35,032 nt of DNA from the NCBI GenBank assembly GCA_900549535.1, contig UROR01000007.1:1-35032 (forward strand). Direction: 5' to 3'. Origin of the DNA: an uncultured Collinsella sp. (GTDB lineage: Bacteria > Actinomycetota > Coriobacteriia > Coriobacteriales > Coriobacteriaceae). The notes under the pieces are model-generated. The model was not told where the DNA came from. It was given only the letters and a program-made list of their open reading frames with translations, and did no database searches. Position numbers and translations under genes: made by a program. This document shows positions 22,987-31,247 of this stretch, one piece after another. Positions within the stretch are counted from its first letter, which is position 1. Each line of letters starts with the position of its first letter.

Positions 22987-25452
22987 ATGGAATCGTTGTA
23001 CCGAAAGTATCGCCCGCTCACCTTCGACTCCGTGGTGGGCCAGCAGCATATCGTCTCGACGCTCGAGCACGCCATCACCGAGGGGCGCCTGTCCCATGCG
23101 TACCTGTTCTGCGGACCGCGCGGCACGGGCAAGACCACCATGGCGCGTATTCTTGCCAAGGCGCTGCTCTGTCGCAATGCCGAGGCGGCGCGCGCCGAGG
23201 GTGCGAGCGGCTGCATGCCCGACGGCACCTGTGAGGAATGCGAGCTCATCGCCGAGGGCAACCACCCCGATGTCTACGAGCTCGATGCCGCAAGCCGTAC
23301 CGGCGTAGACAACGTGCGCGAGGAAATCATCAACTCCGTCAACTTTGCCCCGGTGCGTGGCAAGTACAAGATCTATATCATCGACGAGGTCCACATGCTC
23401 ACGACGGCGGCGTTTAACGCGCTGCTCAAGACGCTGGAGGAGCCGCCGGCGCACGTGATCTTTGTGCTGTGCACCACCGACCCGCAAAAGATTCTGGAGA
23501 CCATCCTCTCACGCTGCCAGCGCTTCGATTTCCATCGCATCGGCAACGAGGATATCGAGCGCCGTCTGGCATACGTGTGCGAGCAGGAGGGCTTCGATTA
23601 CGACGACGAGGCGCTGGCTATCGTGGCGCGCCATGCCAAGGGCGGCATGCGCGACGCGCTCTCCACGCTGGAGCAGCTGAGCGTTTTTGGCAACGGCGCC
23701 GTGCATGCGGACGATGCCCGTTCGCTTTTGGGCGAAGTTTCGGACCAGATTCTAGGCGAGTTTGCGCGCGCCATTGCTGATCGCGATGTCGCCGAGCTGT
23801 ATGGGCTCATTCGCGCACAGGTCGAGGAGGGCAATGACCTGCTTGAGCTGACGCGTGACTTGGTGGCGCATGTGCGCGACGTGTATGTTGCCTGCGTTGC
23901 CGGTGCCCGTGCCGAGCTGTTTGAGGGCGGCTCCGAGCAGGCCGAGGCGCTTGCTGCCGAGGCCGCTGCCTTTGGCGAGCATCCTGCCGACCGCCTGGCC
24001 CGTGTGCTGACAGTGCTCGACGATGCCGCACTGGAGATGAGGGGTGCGAGCGACGTGCGCCTGGTGCTCGAGATCGCCTGCACGCGTCTGGCACGTCCCG
24101 AGGCTGATTTAACGATTGAGGCATTGGCCGAGCGCGTGGCACGCCTGGAGGCCATGGTTGCCAACGGCGCCGTGCCGGCGAGCGTGGCTGCTGCTCAAGC
24201 GAGTGCGCCTGCTGCATCCGCACCCGCTGTCCAGCAGCCGACGCTGATCTCGGGTGCCCGGGCTGCTGCCCCTGTGGCATCTGCCGCTCCCGCTGCTACG
24301 TCCGCGCATCAGGGCGGCATGCCTTGGGACCGCGGCGCTGCTGTTCCGGCTGCCCAGCCTGCACCCAAGTCCGCGGCTCCGGCTCCCGCGCCCAAGCCTG
24401 TAACGCCTGCACCTCAGCCCGTTGCGGCTCCGGCTCCCGTGCCTGCTGCATCGACCGTGCCGGTGTCCAAGCCCAACAACGCCGCTGAGGTTGCCGCCGC
24501 CGGTGCTGCCGAGACCCCCGCGGTCGAGGACGCCGGCGAGCTCCAGCGCAAATGGGCCGAGGTCGTCGAGCGCGTCAAGGCTCGTCAGGCTTCCTACGCA
24601 GGCCTGCTGCTCAACGCCCGCGCCACGGCCGACGACGGCTCCAAGCTCACGGTTTCGTTCCCCGCGGGCTCGACCTTTGCTATCAAGATGCTCGGTCGCG
24701 CCGACACACAGTCGGTGGTTCTGCCGACAGTCAGTGCGGTCTTCGGTCGTCGTACCGTCGACTATGTCCTGGATGGGGGTGGCACGCCGGCTCCTCAACA
24801 TGAGGAGCATTCTCCATCTGCACGGGCTGCGGTATCTGCGGACCCGCAACCCGTGTCCTCGGCGGCCCCTGCATCCTCGAGCGCCAGCGCTCCGCAGCAG
24901 CAAGCGACGCCGGTGATGGCACCGACCCCGTCGGCGCCTAAGCCCGCCACGCCCAAACCGGCCGCTCCGGCTCCCGCGCCCAAGCCCGCTGCCGCGCCTG
25001 CGCCCAAGTCATCCGACCTGGCTAAGGCCCCCTGGCTGCGCTCCGACAACCCTGCCGGCGCTCCCGCTACGGGCAAGCTCCCGACCGAGCCCGCGCCCCG
25101 TGCGCCCGAGCGCTCTGCCGCCCCCAAATCTCAGCCTGCCGCGTCGTCTGCGCCGTGGGAATCCGAGCAGGTTCCCTACGACGATGCCATGGTCGGCGGT
25201 TTTGCTGCCGATGCCGGCGGGGACGATCTGCCGCCGTTCGACGTGCCGGGTGCGGCGTCCGCGCCCAAGCCCGCTGCAGCTGCCCCCAAAGAGGAGGACG
25301 CCCCCGCTGCCCCTTGGGAGTCCAACCCAGGCGCGGGCAGCCCCTTCGGCCATCAGGGCGCAGCCCCGAGCATCCCGCAGACCGAGGACGAGGCCAAAGC
25401 CCTCATCCGCAGCGTCTTCGGCCAGGCCACCATCTTCAAACCGGTGGAGTAA
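22987..25452 (+). CDS. dnaX: DNA polymerase III gamma/tau subunit
   Basis: Clamp-loader ATPase of the replicative polymerase, 821 residues. It starts with the signature MESLYRKYRPLTFD and has Walker A GPRGTGKTTMA, a Cys-rich zinc module with CEECEL, Walker B DEVHML, the SRC motif (LSRCQRFDF) and domain III. A typical tau-like segment (ELQRKWAEVVERV, then about 90 residues) follows, but it is flanked by two long Ala/Pro-rich linkers of about 100 and 200 residues. The C-terminus is IRSVFGQATIFKPVE. A 23-bp sequence coding for Ala-Pro-Lys is repeated at 24376-24398 and 24964-24986. No A-rich slippery site was seen, so a single product is expected. The ATG has a GGGGGAG site. Confidence 0.96.
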   Translation: MESLYRKYRPLTFDSVVGQQHIVSTLEHAITEGRLSHAYLFCGPRGTGKTTMARILAKALLCRNAEAARAEGASGCMPDGTCEECELIAEGNHPDVYELDAASRTGVDNVREEIINSVNFAPVRGKYKIYIIDEVHMLTTAAFNALLKTLEEPPAHVIFVLCTTDPQKILETILSRCQRFDFHRIGNEDIERRLAYVCEQEGFDYDDEALAIVARHAKGGMRDALSTLEQLSVFGNGAVHADDARSLLGEVSDQILGEFARAIADRDVAELYGLIRAQVEEGNDLLELTRDLVAHVRDVYVACVAGARAELFEGGSEQAEALAAEAAAFGEHPADRLARVLTVLDDAALEMRGASDVRLVLEIACTRLARPEADLTIEALAERVARLEAMVANGAVPASVAAAQASAPAASAPAVQQPTLISGARAAAPVASAAPAATSAHQGGMPWDRGAAVPAAQPAPKSAAPAPAPKPVTPAPQPVAAPAPVPAASTVPVSKPNNAAEVAAAGAAETPAVEDAGELQRKWAEVVERVKARQASYAGLLLNARATADDGSKLTVSFPAGSTFAIKMLGRADTQSVVLPTVSAVFGRRTVDYVLDGGGTPAPQHEEHSPSARAAVSADPQPVSSAAPASSSASAPQQQATPVMAPTPSAPKPATPKPAAPAPAPKPAAAPAPKSSDLAKAPWLRSDNPAGAPATGKLPTEPAPRAPERSAAPKSQPAASSAPWESEQVPYDDAMVGGFAADAGGDDLPPFDVPGAASAPKPAAAAPKEEDAPAAPWESNPGAGSPFGHQGAAPSIPQTEDEAKALIRSVFGQATIFKPVE

Positions 25453-25473
25453 CCGTGCGGGCGGGTATACTGC

Positions 25474-25947
25474 TCAAGAAAAGATTTCTTTGTCCGGGCG
25501 CATCTGTATTTCGGACATGTGTAGTGTGGTGCCGCGTATATCGCATTCGAGTAGACAGGTACGTGACGGTCGGCCTAGGATGCTGAGGTCGATACGATAC
25601 GTTGCATGGCTGTCCGTGTACTCGACTTGCTCGGCGCTGACGGTTGCTCCGATTGTCGAGAAAACGCCTAGTTCGGCATCGACAATCTTGGAGTTCTTTA
25701 TCTTGACCTTGAACTCTTGGTAGAGGGATGGGCTGTTGTAGTAAACGGTTCGGGTTCCGTCGGTGCACTCATCGGTCGCTTCCCATTTGACGACGGGCTG
25801 GCCCGAGCTGGCTATTAGCAGTTCTGCTCCAAAGGATATAGCATGGGTGATGGCAACCAACAATGCCCAGCCGACAAAGAGATAGAGAACAAAATATGCA
25901 GCGGGGTGTTTTGAGCGGATGTTTTGGAGCGCGTCGGGGGCATTCAT
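25474..25947 (-). CDS. Small single-pass membrane protein, unknown function
   Basis: I do not recognise this 157-residue protein. A cytoplasmic start of about 16 residues precedes one membrane helix (about 17-47, AAYFVLYLFVGWALL), and the rest should be outside the cell with three Cys that could be paired or bind metal. The outer part looks beta-rich. The ATG has a GGAGG site. DNA is more AT-rich than dnaX. It is convergent with dnaX, 21 bp apart, and divergent from ybaB. Confidence 0.75.
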   Translation of the reverse strand: MNAPDALQNIRSKHPAAYFVLYLFVGWALLVAITHAISFGAELLIASSGQPVVKWEATDECTDGTRTVYYNSPSLYQEFKVKIKNSKIVDAELGVFSTIGATVSAEQVEYTDSHATYRIDLSILGRPSRTCLLECDIRGTTLHMSEIQMRPDKEIFS

Positions 25948-25981
25948 GGGGTACCTCCAAATTGCTATCTATGGCAATCAA

Positions 25982-25987
25982 ATTATA
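25982..25987 (-). promoter_or_regulatory. Consensus -10 box of the small membrane protein gene
   Basis: ATTATA on the plus strand reads TATAAT on the minus strand. The -35 region is not consensus, and a GCCACC/GGTGGC inverted repeat covers that area, as an operator might. Confidence 0.55.
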
Positions 25988-26105
25988 CCCCACCGTCATG
26001 AGCGCCACCTCGAGTGGTGGCTCGGCATTTAGCCATTTAGTGGTACGCATTAAATGTCGGATTCCGGCTCTACAAGATTTAGCTTTCAATCTTATGCAGA
26101 TGCGA

Positions 26106-26125
26106 ATTATGCAACTTTGCATAAT
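26106..26125. promoter_or_regulatory. Operator-like palindrome
   Basis: ATTATGCAA and TTGCATAAT are perfect inverted repeats separated by CT. No T-run follows, so a regulator site is more likely than a terminator. It stands between two divergent genes, 161 bp before ybaB. Confidence 0.5.
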
Positions 26126-26286
26126 CATTGGGTGCGGTCTGCACTCAGGACATGTATATCGACTGAGGTAGCGTGACCGCCCCGCTTGCTGGCCTCGCGC
26201 CGTGGTACGATTTTTGAGTTTGAAAGTCCCGCCGCGTCCCGGCTGCCCTTGCAGCTCGTTGCGCGGCCGCACGTAAAGGAGCCATT

Positions 26287-26607
26287 ATGGCCGGTATGAA
26301 CATGCAGCAGATGATGAAGCAGGCTCGCAAGATGCAGGAGCAGCTTGCCGCCGCGCAGGAGAACCTCAAGTTCCAGACCGTCGACGCCTCTGCCGGCGGC
26401 GGTATGGTCAAGGTGACCGTTAACGGCGAGATGGAGCTCGTCAACCTCACCATCGATCCCGATGCCCTCGATCCCGAGGACGTCGATATGCTGCAGGACA
26501 TGATCATGGCTGCCGTCAACGAGGCCGTCCGCGGCGTCAACGAACTCGCCAACAAGCAGATGGGCGCTATCACCGGCGGCCTCAACATCCCGGGCATGCC
26601 GTTCTAA
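26287..26607 (+). CDS. ybaB: YbaB/EbfC-family nucleoid-associated protein
   Basis: A 106-residue DNA-binding protein thought to organise the nucleoid and to act near recombination genes. The N-terminal QQMMKQARKMQEQL helix and the central VTVNGEMELVNLTIDP strand region match the family along its full length. The ATG follows AAAGGAG. It lies 13 bp before recR, in the dnaX-ybaB-recR order conserved in many bacteria. Confidence 0.95.
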   Translation: MAGMNMQQMMKQARKMQEQLAAAQENLKFQTVDASAGGGMVKVTVNGEMELVNLTIDPDALDPEDVDMLQDMIMAAVNEAVRGVNELANKQMGAITGGLNIPGMPF

Positions 26608-26620
26608 GACACGCATATAT

Positions 26621-27217
26621 ATGAGTGCGAATCACAGTCTGCAAAAACTGCTCGATGAACTGGGTCGTCTGCCGGGCATTGGTCCCAAGTCGGCCCAGCG
26701 CATCGCCTATTACCTGCTCGAGGCCGATGCCGAGGAGGCCCGCCGCCTGGCCGAGGCCATCCTCGAGGTTAAGCAAGAGGTCCACTTTTGCAGCCGTTGC
26801 TTTAACTACGCCACGGCTGACGAGTGCTCCATCTGCCAGGACCCGATGCGCGATACCACTCGCATTTGCGTGGTGGGCGAGCCGCGCGACGTTCAGGCAA
26901 TCGAGCGCACGGGCAGCTACCATGGCCTCTACCATGTGCTGGGCGGCGTGATCAGCCCCATGGACAAGATCGGTCCCGATCAGCTGCATATCCGCGAGCT
27001 GCTGGCGCGCCTGGGCCACGAGGACATCCACGAGGTCATTATCGCCACCAACCCCAACATTGAGGGCGAGACCACGGCGAGCTACCTTGCTCGCACCATC
27101 AAGCCATTGGGCGTTGAGGTATCGCGTCTTGCGAGCGGCCTTCCCGTGGGCGGCGACTTGGAGTATGCCGACGAGCTTACGCTTGGCCGCGCTATCGAGG
27201 CCCGCCGCGCGATCTAG
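26621..27217 (+). CDS. recR: Recombination protein RecR
   Basis: Acts with RecF and RecO to load RecA at gaps. The 198-residue protein is full length: an N-terminal helix-hairpin-helix (LGRLPGIGPKSAQRIAYYLL), a Cys4 zinc finger (CSRCFNY and CSICQDP, about 58-75), a Toprim domain with ICVVGEPRD, and the C-terminal GDLEYADELTLGRA motif. The ATG at 26621 has no good Shine-Dalgarno site, so translation probably depends on ybaB upstream. Confidence 0.96.
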   Translation: MSANHSLQKLLDELGRLPGIGPKSAQRIAYYLLEADAEEARRLAEAILEVKQEVHFCSRCFNYATADECSICQDPMRDTTRICVVGEPRDVQAIERTGSYHGLYHVLGGVISPMDKIGPDQLHIRELLARLGHEDIHEVIIATNPNIEGETTASYLARTIKPLGVEVSRLASGLPVGGDLEYADELTLGRAIEARRAI

Positions 27218-27290
27218 GTGGCGTCAGCTCCGCGGCATGTCCCGTCGGTCTGCCGCATGGGGCGCTCATAATTGGGCGCGCGTTCATGCA

Positions 27291-27306
27291 TTTGTTGTGC
27301 AACAAA
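27291..27306. promoter_or_regulatory. Palindrome containing GTTGTGCAAC, upstream site
   Basis: TTTGTTG and CAACAAA are inverted repeats around TG. The core GTTGTGCAAC (27294-27303) matches GTTGCGCAAC at 27367-27376, exactly 73 bp away, about seven helical turns, so one regulator could bind both on the same face. Confidence 0.5.
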
Positions 27307-27366
27307 CCTGCTTTTCGTCCGCTTATCGCGTGGATGGGTCCGTCTGCGCCTCGTATTTGCCCATTC

Positions 27367-27376
27367 GTTGCGCAAC
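27367..27376. promoter_or_regulatory. Palindrome GTTGCGCAAC, downstream site
   Basis: This 10-bp perfect palindrome lies just ahead of a possible -10 box (TACACT, 27393-27398) for the operon starting at 27461, a position from which a bound regulator could block transcription. Confidence 0.45.
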
Positions 27377-27420
27377 CTTTTGGGTTCGCTGATACACTCA
27401 AATGTGGATATGAAAGAATG

Positions 27421-27445
27421 CGCCGCTTTTTAGCGGCGTGTTTTT
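27421..27445 (+). terminator. Terminator or attenuator hairpin before the second kinase operon
   Basis: CGCCGC and GCGGCG flank a TTTTTA loop and are followed by TGTTTTTG. It could end the recR transcript. It also lies between a candidate promoter (27393-27398) and the GGAGGAG ribosome site, so transcripts of the next operon may have to pass it. Confidence 0.8.
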
Positions 27446-27460
27446 GTTGGAGGAGAACGC

Positions 27461-28369
27461 ATGCGGCCCGGGGGCACTCAGACAAAGCATGGCGCCGCGG
27501 TGCGCATGCGACGCCGGCTGGGCCTGGCACCTCGGGCGTATGTGCTGCTGTCTTGCTCGCTCGTGCTGGTCGTAGCCGGTGTTTCGGCTTATGGCATGAC
27601 GGTGCCGTCCATGGTGCAGGCGCATGCTGCGCGCGAGCTGCATATAGGGCGCAAGGCCAAAAGCGACCTGGGAACGACAACCGGATATACGTGGGCGAGC
27701 GTGGTCTCGCACATTGTGTTCGGTGGCGACGATGCGGACAGTTCCGAAACATCGGACAACGAGGTTACGCTGGCAAACGGCAAGACCATCGTGCTCACCA
27801 ACACCAAGATTATCCATCATCTTTCCGATAACAGCGTTTCGGCCGTCGTAAACAAGGCCGAGCAGCAAAAGGGTCAGGATACGCAGCAGTCGGGGAAACC
27901 TGGCGGCTCCGGTTCGTCTGGCTCCAGCTCCGATTCGTCGAACTCGAGCGGCGGTTCCGGTTCGGGCTCCGCCTCTGGCGGTGGATCTTCGAGTGGTGGC
28001 TCGACGGACGGCGGCGCCGGCGGGGACGCGGGCTCGGGTGGCCTCTCGGCTGCCGAGGAGGAGAGTATTCACAGTTGGCTCGTGACCAAATACAACATGC
28101 TCGATGGCTATGTCGCCCGCGCCAACAGCGTGGTTTCGACCTATAACGCTACGGGCGATACCGGACCGTGCGACACCCTGGCCAACGATATGTTTGTCAT
28201 CCGTGCCGAGTTCGGTCGACAAAGGTTCTCGATCAAATCTAAGTGGTATCGGCAGTATGCCAATCTGTGGGGCTGCTATACCAACCTGTGTCAATGGGTT
28301 GGGCACTATGGCGACGACGACGTCGCGCTCAACAACTTCAACACCAATGTGGCGGCGATCGCCCTATGA
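27461..28369 (+). CDS. Single-pass membrane protein with Ser/Gly-rich linker, unknown function
   Basis: A 302-residue protein. A basic start (RMRRRLGLAPRA) and one hydrophobic helix (about 27-48) put the rest outside the cell. Then come a short domain with TLANGKTIVLTNTK-type strands, a Ser/Gly-rich linker (about 140-200), and a C-terminal helical domain of about 100 residues with Trp and paired Cys. I do not recognise the family. The ATG has a GGAGGAG site. Its stop overlaps the kinase start by four bases (ATGA), so it may be the sensor, ligand-binding partner or substrate of that kinase. Confidence 0.8.
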   Translation: MRPGGTQTKHGAAVRMRRRLGLAPRAYVLLSCSLVLVVAGVSAYGMTVPSMVQAHAARELHIGRKAKSDLGTTTGYTWASVVSHIVFGGDDADSSETSDNEVTLANGKTIVLTNTKIIHHLSDNSVSAVVNKAEQQKGQDTQQSGKPGGSGSSGSSSDSSNSSGGSGSGSASGGGSSSGGSTDGGAGGDAGSGGLSAAEEESIHSWLVTKYNMLDGYVARANSVVSTYNATGDTGPCDTLANDMFVIRAEFGRQRFSIKSKWYRQYANLWGCYTNLCQWVGHYGDDDVALNNFNTNVAAIAL

Positions 28370-30207
28370 CGAACGATCTCGCTTCTGCGGCACCCCAGTC
28401 GCTCAACCGCGATCCCATGGTGGGCCTGCGCCTGGCGCGCGTCGACGGGTTTGAGCCGGCCGTCGCCCTGGGCACGGACGAGCTTCCCTCCTACCTGCGC
28501 CGTTTTACGATGCTGTTTGCCGATGACGCCACCATGCGCCGCGGCGGTATCGGCCGTGTGACGCGTGCCGTCAACGCGCAGGGCGAGGCCGTGGCGCTCA
28601 AGCAGCTCATCTTGCCAACGCGCGACGAATTTGATGACGATGTCGCCCACGAGGCGCTGGTCGCCAAGTTCAAGGCGGCGTTTCGCGAGGAATATGAATG
28701 CCATCGTGCCCTTTCGGGCCTTAAGGGCTTTCCCCGCTTATATGGGTGGGGCGAGGTCGACGGCGTGCCCGCGATTGTCATGGAGTGGGTCGAGGGCGAG
28801 ACGCTCGCTCGCCTGCGCTCGCGCCTTGCCGTGGACGATGCCGGGCGTCTGTCGCCACTCGTGGCGGCGCGCCTGGGTCGCGACCTGTTCGATCTGCTCT
28901 GCCGCATGAGCTTGGTGGGGGAGGGCTTTGTCCATCGCGATATCTCGCCCGCTAATATTATGGTGCGCACGGCGCGCCTGCCGCTCGACCGACAGCTTGC
29001 CGAAGGCACCTTCGACCTGTGCTTGATCGATTTTGGCTCGTCGCTGGCGCTCGAGCCCGCCTCTGCGGTGGCCGGCACCGGCGGCAAGGCGTCGTTTACC
29101 GAACGCTATGCCACGTTGCGCCGTGCGACGGTGGCCTACGCCCCGCCCGAGATGCTCACCGACGATATCCCCGACCTGCGCATGCTTCGCATGTCGCCGG
29201 CGATCGATGTCTATGCAGCGGCGAGTACGGTCTACGAGCTCATCGCCGGTGTCGCGCCGTACGAAGTGGCGCCGGGTGCATCGGGTACTTCGGGCTCGCG
29301 CAAAAAGACGCGCGATATCGCCAGCCCCTATCGCCTCAAGATGGATACGCTGCCCGATTATCCCGTCGGCGCCCACGCGCCCGGCTGCGACTTGACGCAG
29401 CTGCTGCGACGCGAGCCCGATGTGGCACTTGCCGCGGCCGAACAGGCTCAGCAGCTGGGGCTCGATCCAAATTCCGAGGATTTGCGCGATGCGCTGGCGT
29501 TTGTCGACGCTCAGCTGTTCGATGTGGTGATGGCCTGCCTGTCCTGCCATCAGGAAGATCGTCCCGAGCCGGCTGCGGTGGAGGCGGCGCTCTCGGCATT
29601 TTGCGACCACTATGCGCAAAATGTCGCCCGCTCGCTTCGCGCCGAGCCGCTCATGCCGTGCCCGATGGAGGTATCGGGGCACGCAGCCCGGCGTGCGGCG
29701 ATGGTTGGTGCGACGGCGGCATGCGGCGTGCTTTGGGCTGTGGTCGTGGTATCAGCGGCGCTGTTGGCGTCGGGCGCCCATGTGACGATTGCCGCGGGAC
29801 CGCTTATGTGGTCCGGGAAGCTGCCGGCCATTATCGCCGCGCTGGCGTTGGCATCGCCGGGCATGGTGGGCATCGCTGCCGGGGCCTTGGCGCGCGACCG
29901 CCGTGCGGGATTCCTGCAGGGCGTGTTGGCCCTTTCCGCCTGCGAGGTTCCGGCTCTGGCCGCACTCGCATGTGCCGTGTTTTCCCAGCATGCCGTGGCG
30001 GGTGGCCTGGTGGCCGCCATAATTGCAACCTATGCGCTCACGTGGTTCTTGCTGGCGATGGGGTTTGCCTTTGAGCTTCCCGTCGTGTCGGCGCGACGTG
30101 CGAAAATTCCCATGGCGACGCCGCTTGCCGGCGGAGCCGCGGCTGCCCGCGCCTTTGGCGGGCCGGCCGAAGTATCCGACACTATCTCTGCGACCAAGGA
30201 GGGCTAA
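28366..30207 (+). CDS. Ser/Thr protein kinase with C-terminal membrane helices
   Basis: A 613-residue Hanks-type kinase. The catalytic domain (about 45-345) has a degenerate Gly-rich loop (RRGGIGRV), Lys79 (VALKQL), HRDISPANIMV (about 190-200), DFGSS and YAPPEML as the APE-like motif. The activation region is long. A stretch of about 90 residues resembling a kinase C-lobe extension follows, then four or so membrane helices (about 450-590) and a short cytoplasmic tail. No outer sensor domain is present, so sensing may come from the coupled upstream protein. The start codon overlaps that gene (ATGA) and an FHA gene begins three bases after the stop. Confidence 0.88.
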   Translation: MTNDLASAAPQSLNRDPMVGLRLARVDGFEPAVALGTDELPSYLRRFTMLFADDATMRRGGIGRVTRAVNAQGEAVALKQLILPTRDEFDDDVAHEALVAKFKAAFREEYECHRALSGLKGFPRLYGWGEVDGVPAIVMEWVEGETLARLRSRLAVDDAGRLSPLVAARLGRDLFDLLCRMSLVGEGFVHRDISPANIMVRTARLPLDRQLAEGTFDLCLIDFGSSLALEPASAVAGTGGKASFTERYATLRRATVAYAPPEMLTDDIPDLRMLRMSPAIDVYAAASTVYELIAGVAPYEVAPGASGTSGSRKKTRDIASPYRLKMDTLPDYPVGAHAPGCDLTQLLRREPDVALAAAEQAQQLGLDPNSEDLRDALAFVDAQLFDVVMACLSCHQEDRPEPAAVEAALSAFCDHYAQNVARSLRAEPLMPCPMEVSGHAARRAAMVGATAACGVLWAVVVVSAALLASGAHVTIAAGPLMWSGKLPAIIAALALASPGMVGIAAGALARDRRAGFLQGVLALSACEVPALAALACAVFSQHAVAGGLVAAIIATYALTWFLLAMGFAFELPVVSARRAKIPMATPLAGGAAAARAFGGPAEVSDTISATKEG

Positions 30208-30210
30208 GCC

Positions 30211-31140
30211 ATGGCTTCTCAAGCTGAGCTCACCCCGTGCGGGGCAATGTTTGACATCTTTAAGCGCGCAGCGCACCTGAGCCATATCGAACTGTGCGGC
30301 CTGGTGCTCTCGAGCCGCCCGCTCGCCGACGGCCGTAGTCCGCAGAGTCGTGCCGCCGATCGTTCCTGGGTTTCGCGCTTCATCGTGCGCGCGCCGGTCG
30401 GCACGCTGCAGGAACGTTATTTTGCCGATTACGGCACCTCGGCCGCGCGCATTATGTCGCAGCTGGCCCTGCGTCGTCGCAATCCCATGGACGCCGCGGC
30501 CGTGACCAATATGGTGTGCGGCCCCGCTGGCGAGCTCATGGTGCGGGCACTCGAGGAATGCCACCAGGACACGAATCTCTATCGCAATGCGCTCGAGCGC
30601 CTGTCGCAGGCGGCTGAACTCATGCCCGCCGAGCGCGCCGAGGCCATCCTGGTGCTGTTTGTCGCCGTGGGTTGCTCGGCAGATGTCCGCTCGTCGGTGA
30701 CCTATGCCATCGACTACGCTCATGCGACCTGTGGCGGCGACACGTCGACGCCGCGCTCGCTGAGCACATCTTCGGTCGCGGGCGAGCACGAGGTCGCGCC
30801 GGCGCATCCGCTGGGACTGCTGTGCGTGCAAAACGGCTACGTGGTGAGCGTCCCGCGCTGGATTCAGCCGAGTGAGGAAGGCGTTGAGATCGGCGCGCTG
30901 GCAACGGGGGAGGGCGGCATCACCGACGACGTCTCGGCCCGCCATGCCCATATCTGGTGCGATGCTCAAAATATCTGGCACGTCGAGGACTTGTCGTCCA
31001 CCAACGGAACCGTGGTGGTAAACGGGGCCACGAGTGTGTGTATTCAAGTAGAGCCCGGCCGCTCCGCCCAGCTCAACCCCGGCGACGAGCTCAAACTCGG
31101 CGAATCCACCACCTACGCCATCCTCCTCGGCGCCCTCTAG
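30211..31140 (+). CDS. FHA-domain protein, probable partner of the adjacent kinase
   Basis: A 309-residue soluble protein. The first two thirds (about 1-200) are an unrecognised, mostly helical domain starting with two Cys (CGAMFDIFK, HIELCGLV). The C-terminal third (about 215-309) is an FHA domain, with SARHAHIWC, VEDLSSTNGTVVV and GDELKLGESTTY. The usual GR-x-S motif is replaced by ALATGEGGITDD, so one phosphothreonine contact may be altered. The ATG has a good AAGGAGG site. It completes the three-gene kinase operon. Confidence 0.85.
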   Translation: MASQAELTPCGAMFDIFKRAAHLSHIELCGLVLSSRPLADGRSPQSRAADRSWVSRFIVRAPVGTLQERYFADYGTSAARIMSQLALRRRNPMDAAAVTNMVCGPAGELMVRALEECHQDTNLYRNALERLSQAAELMPAERAEAILVLFVAVGCSADVRSSVTYAIDYAHATCGGDTSTPRSLSTSSVAGEHEVAPAHPLGLLCVQNGYVVSVPRWIQPSEEGVEIGALATGEGGITDDVSARHAHIWCDAQNIWHVEDLSSTNGTVVVNGATSVCIQVEPGRSAQLNPGDELKLGESTTYAILLGAL

Positions 31141-31155
31141 CTCATCTCCTCAATA

Positions 31156-31221
31156 AGTTGCGGTGAGATAGTTCTTGAATTGGCTTTTTGAGGGTTAAAC
31201 AGGAACTATCTCACCGCAACT
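31156..31221. repeat. 19-bp perfect inverted repeat between convergent genes
   Basis: AGTTGCGGTGAGATAGTTC (31156-31174) and its exact reverse complement (31203-31221) enclose a 28-base AT-rich spacer. The repeat may serve as a bidirectional terminator, though no long T-run follows either arm. The long exact arms also suit a mobile intergenic palindromic repeat. Confidence 0.9.
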
Positions 31222-31247
31222 GCGTTGAGCGTTTTTTGGCGGCTGGT

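Larger units (their letters stand above)
25948..26286. other. Divergent 339-bp intergenic region with promoter elements
   Basis: It carries TATAAT on the minus strand (25982-25987), 35 bases before the small membrane protein's ATG, and an inverted repeat GCCACC/GGTGGC (about 26005-26022) upstream of it. A 9-bp palindrome lies at 26106-26125. On the plus strand TACGAT (26206-26211) is a possible ybaB -10 box. The region 26030-26160 is AT-rich. Confidence 0.5.

Noticed and set aside
24100..24700. Programmed frameshift in dnaX
   Set aside because: No A-rich slippery heptamer was found; the frame continues to a normal tau-type C-terminus.
29752..31047. Minus-strand ORF across the kinase and FHA genes
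   Set aside because: It spans two well-supported plus-strand genes and has His/Arg/Gly shadow composition.
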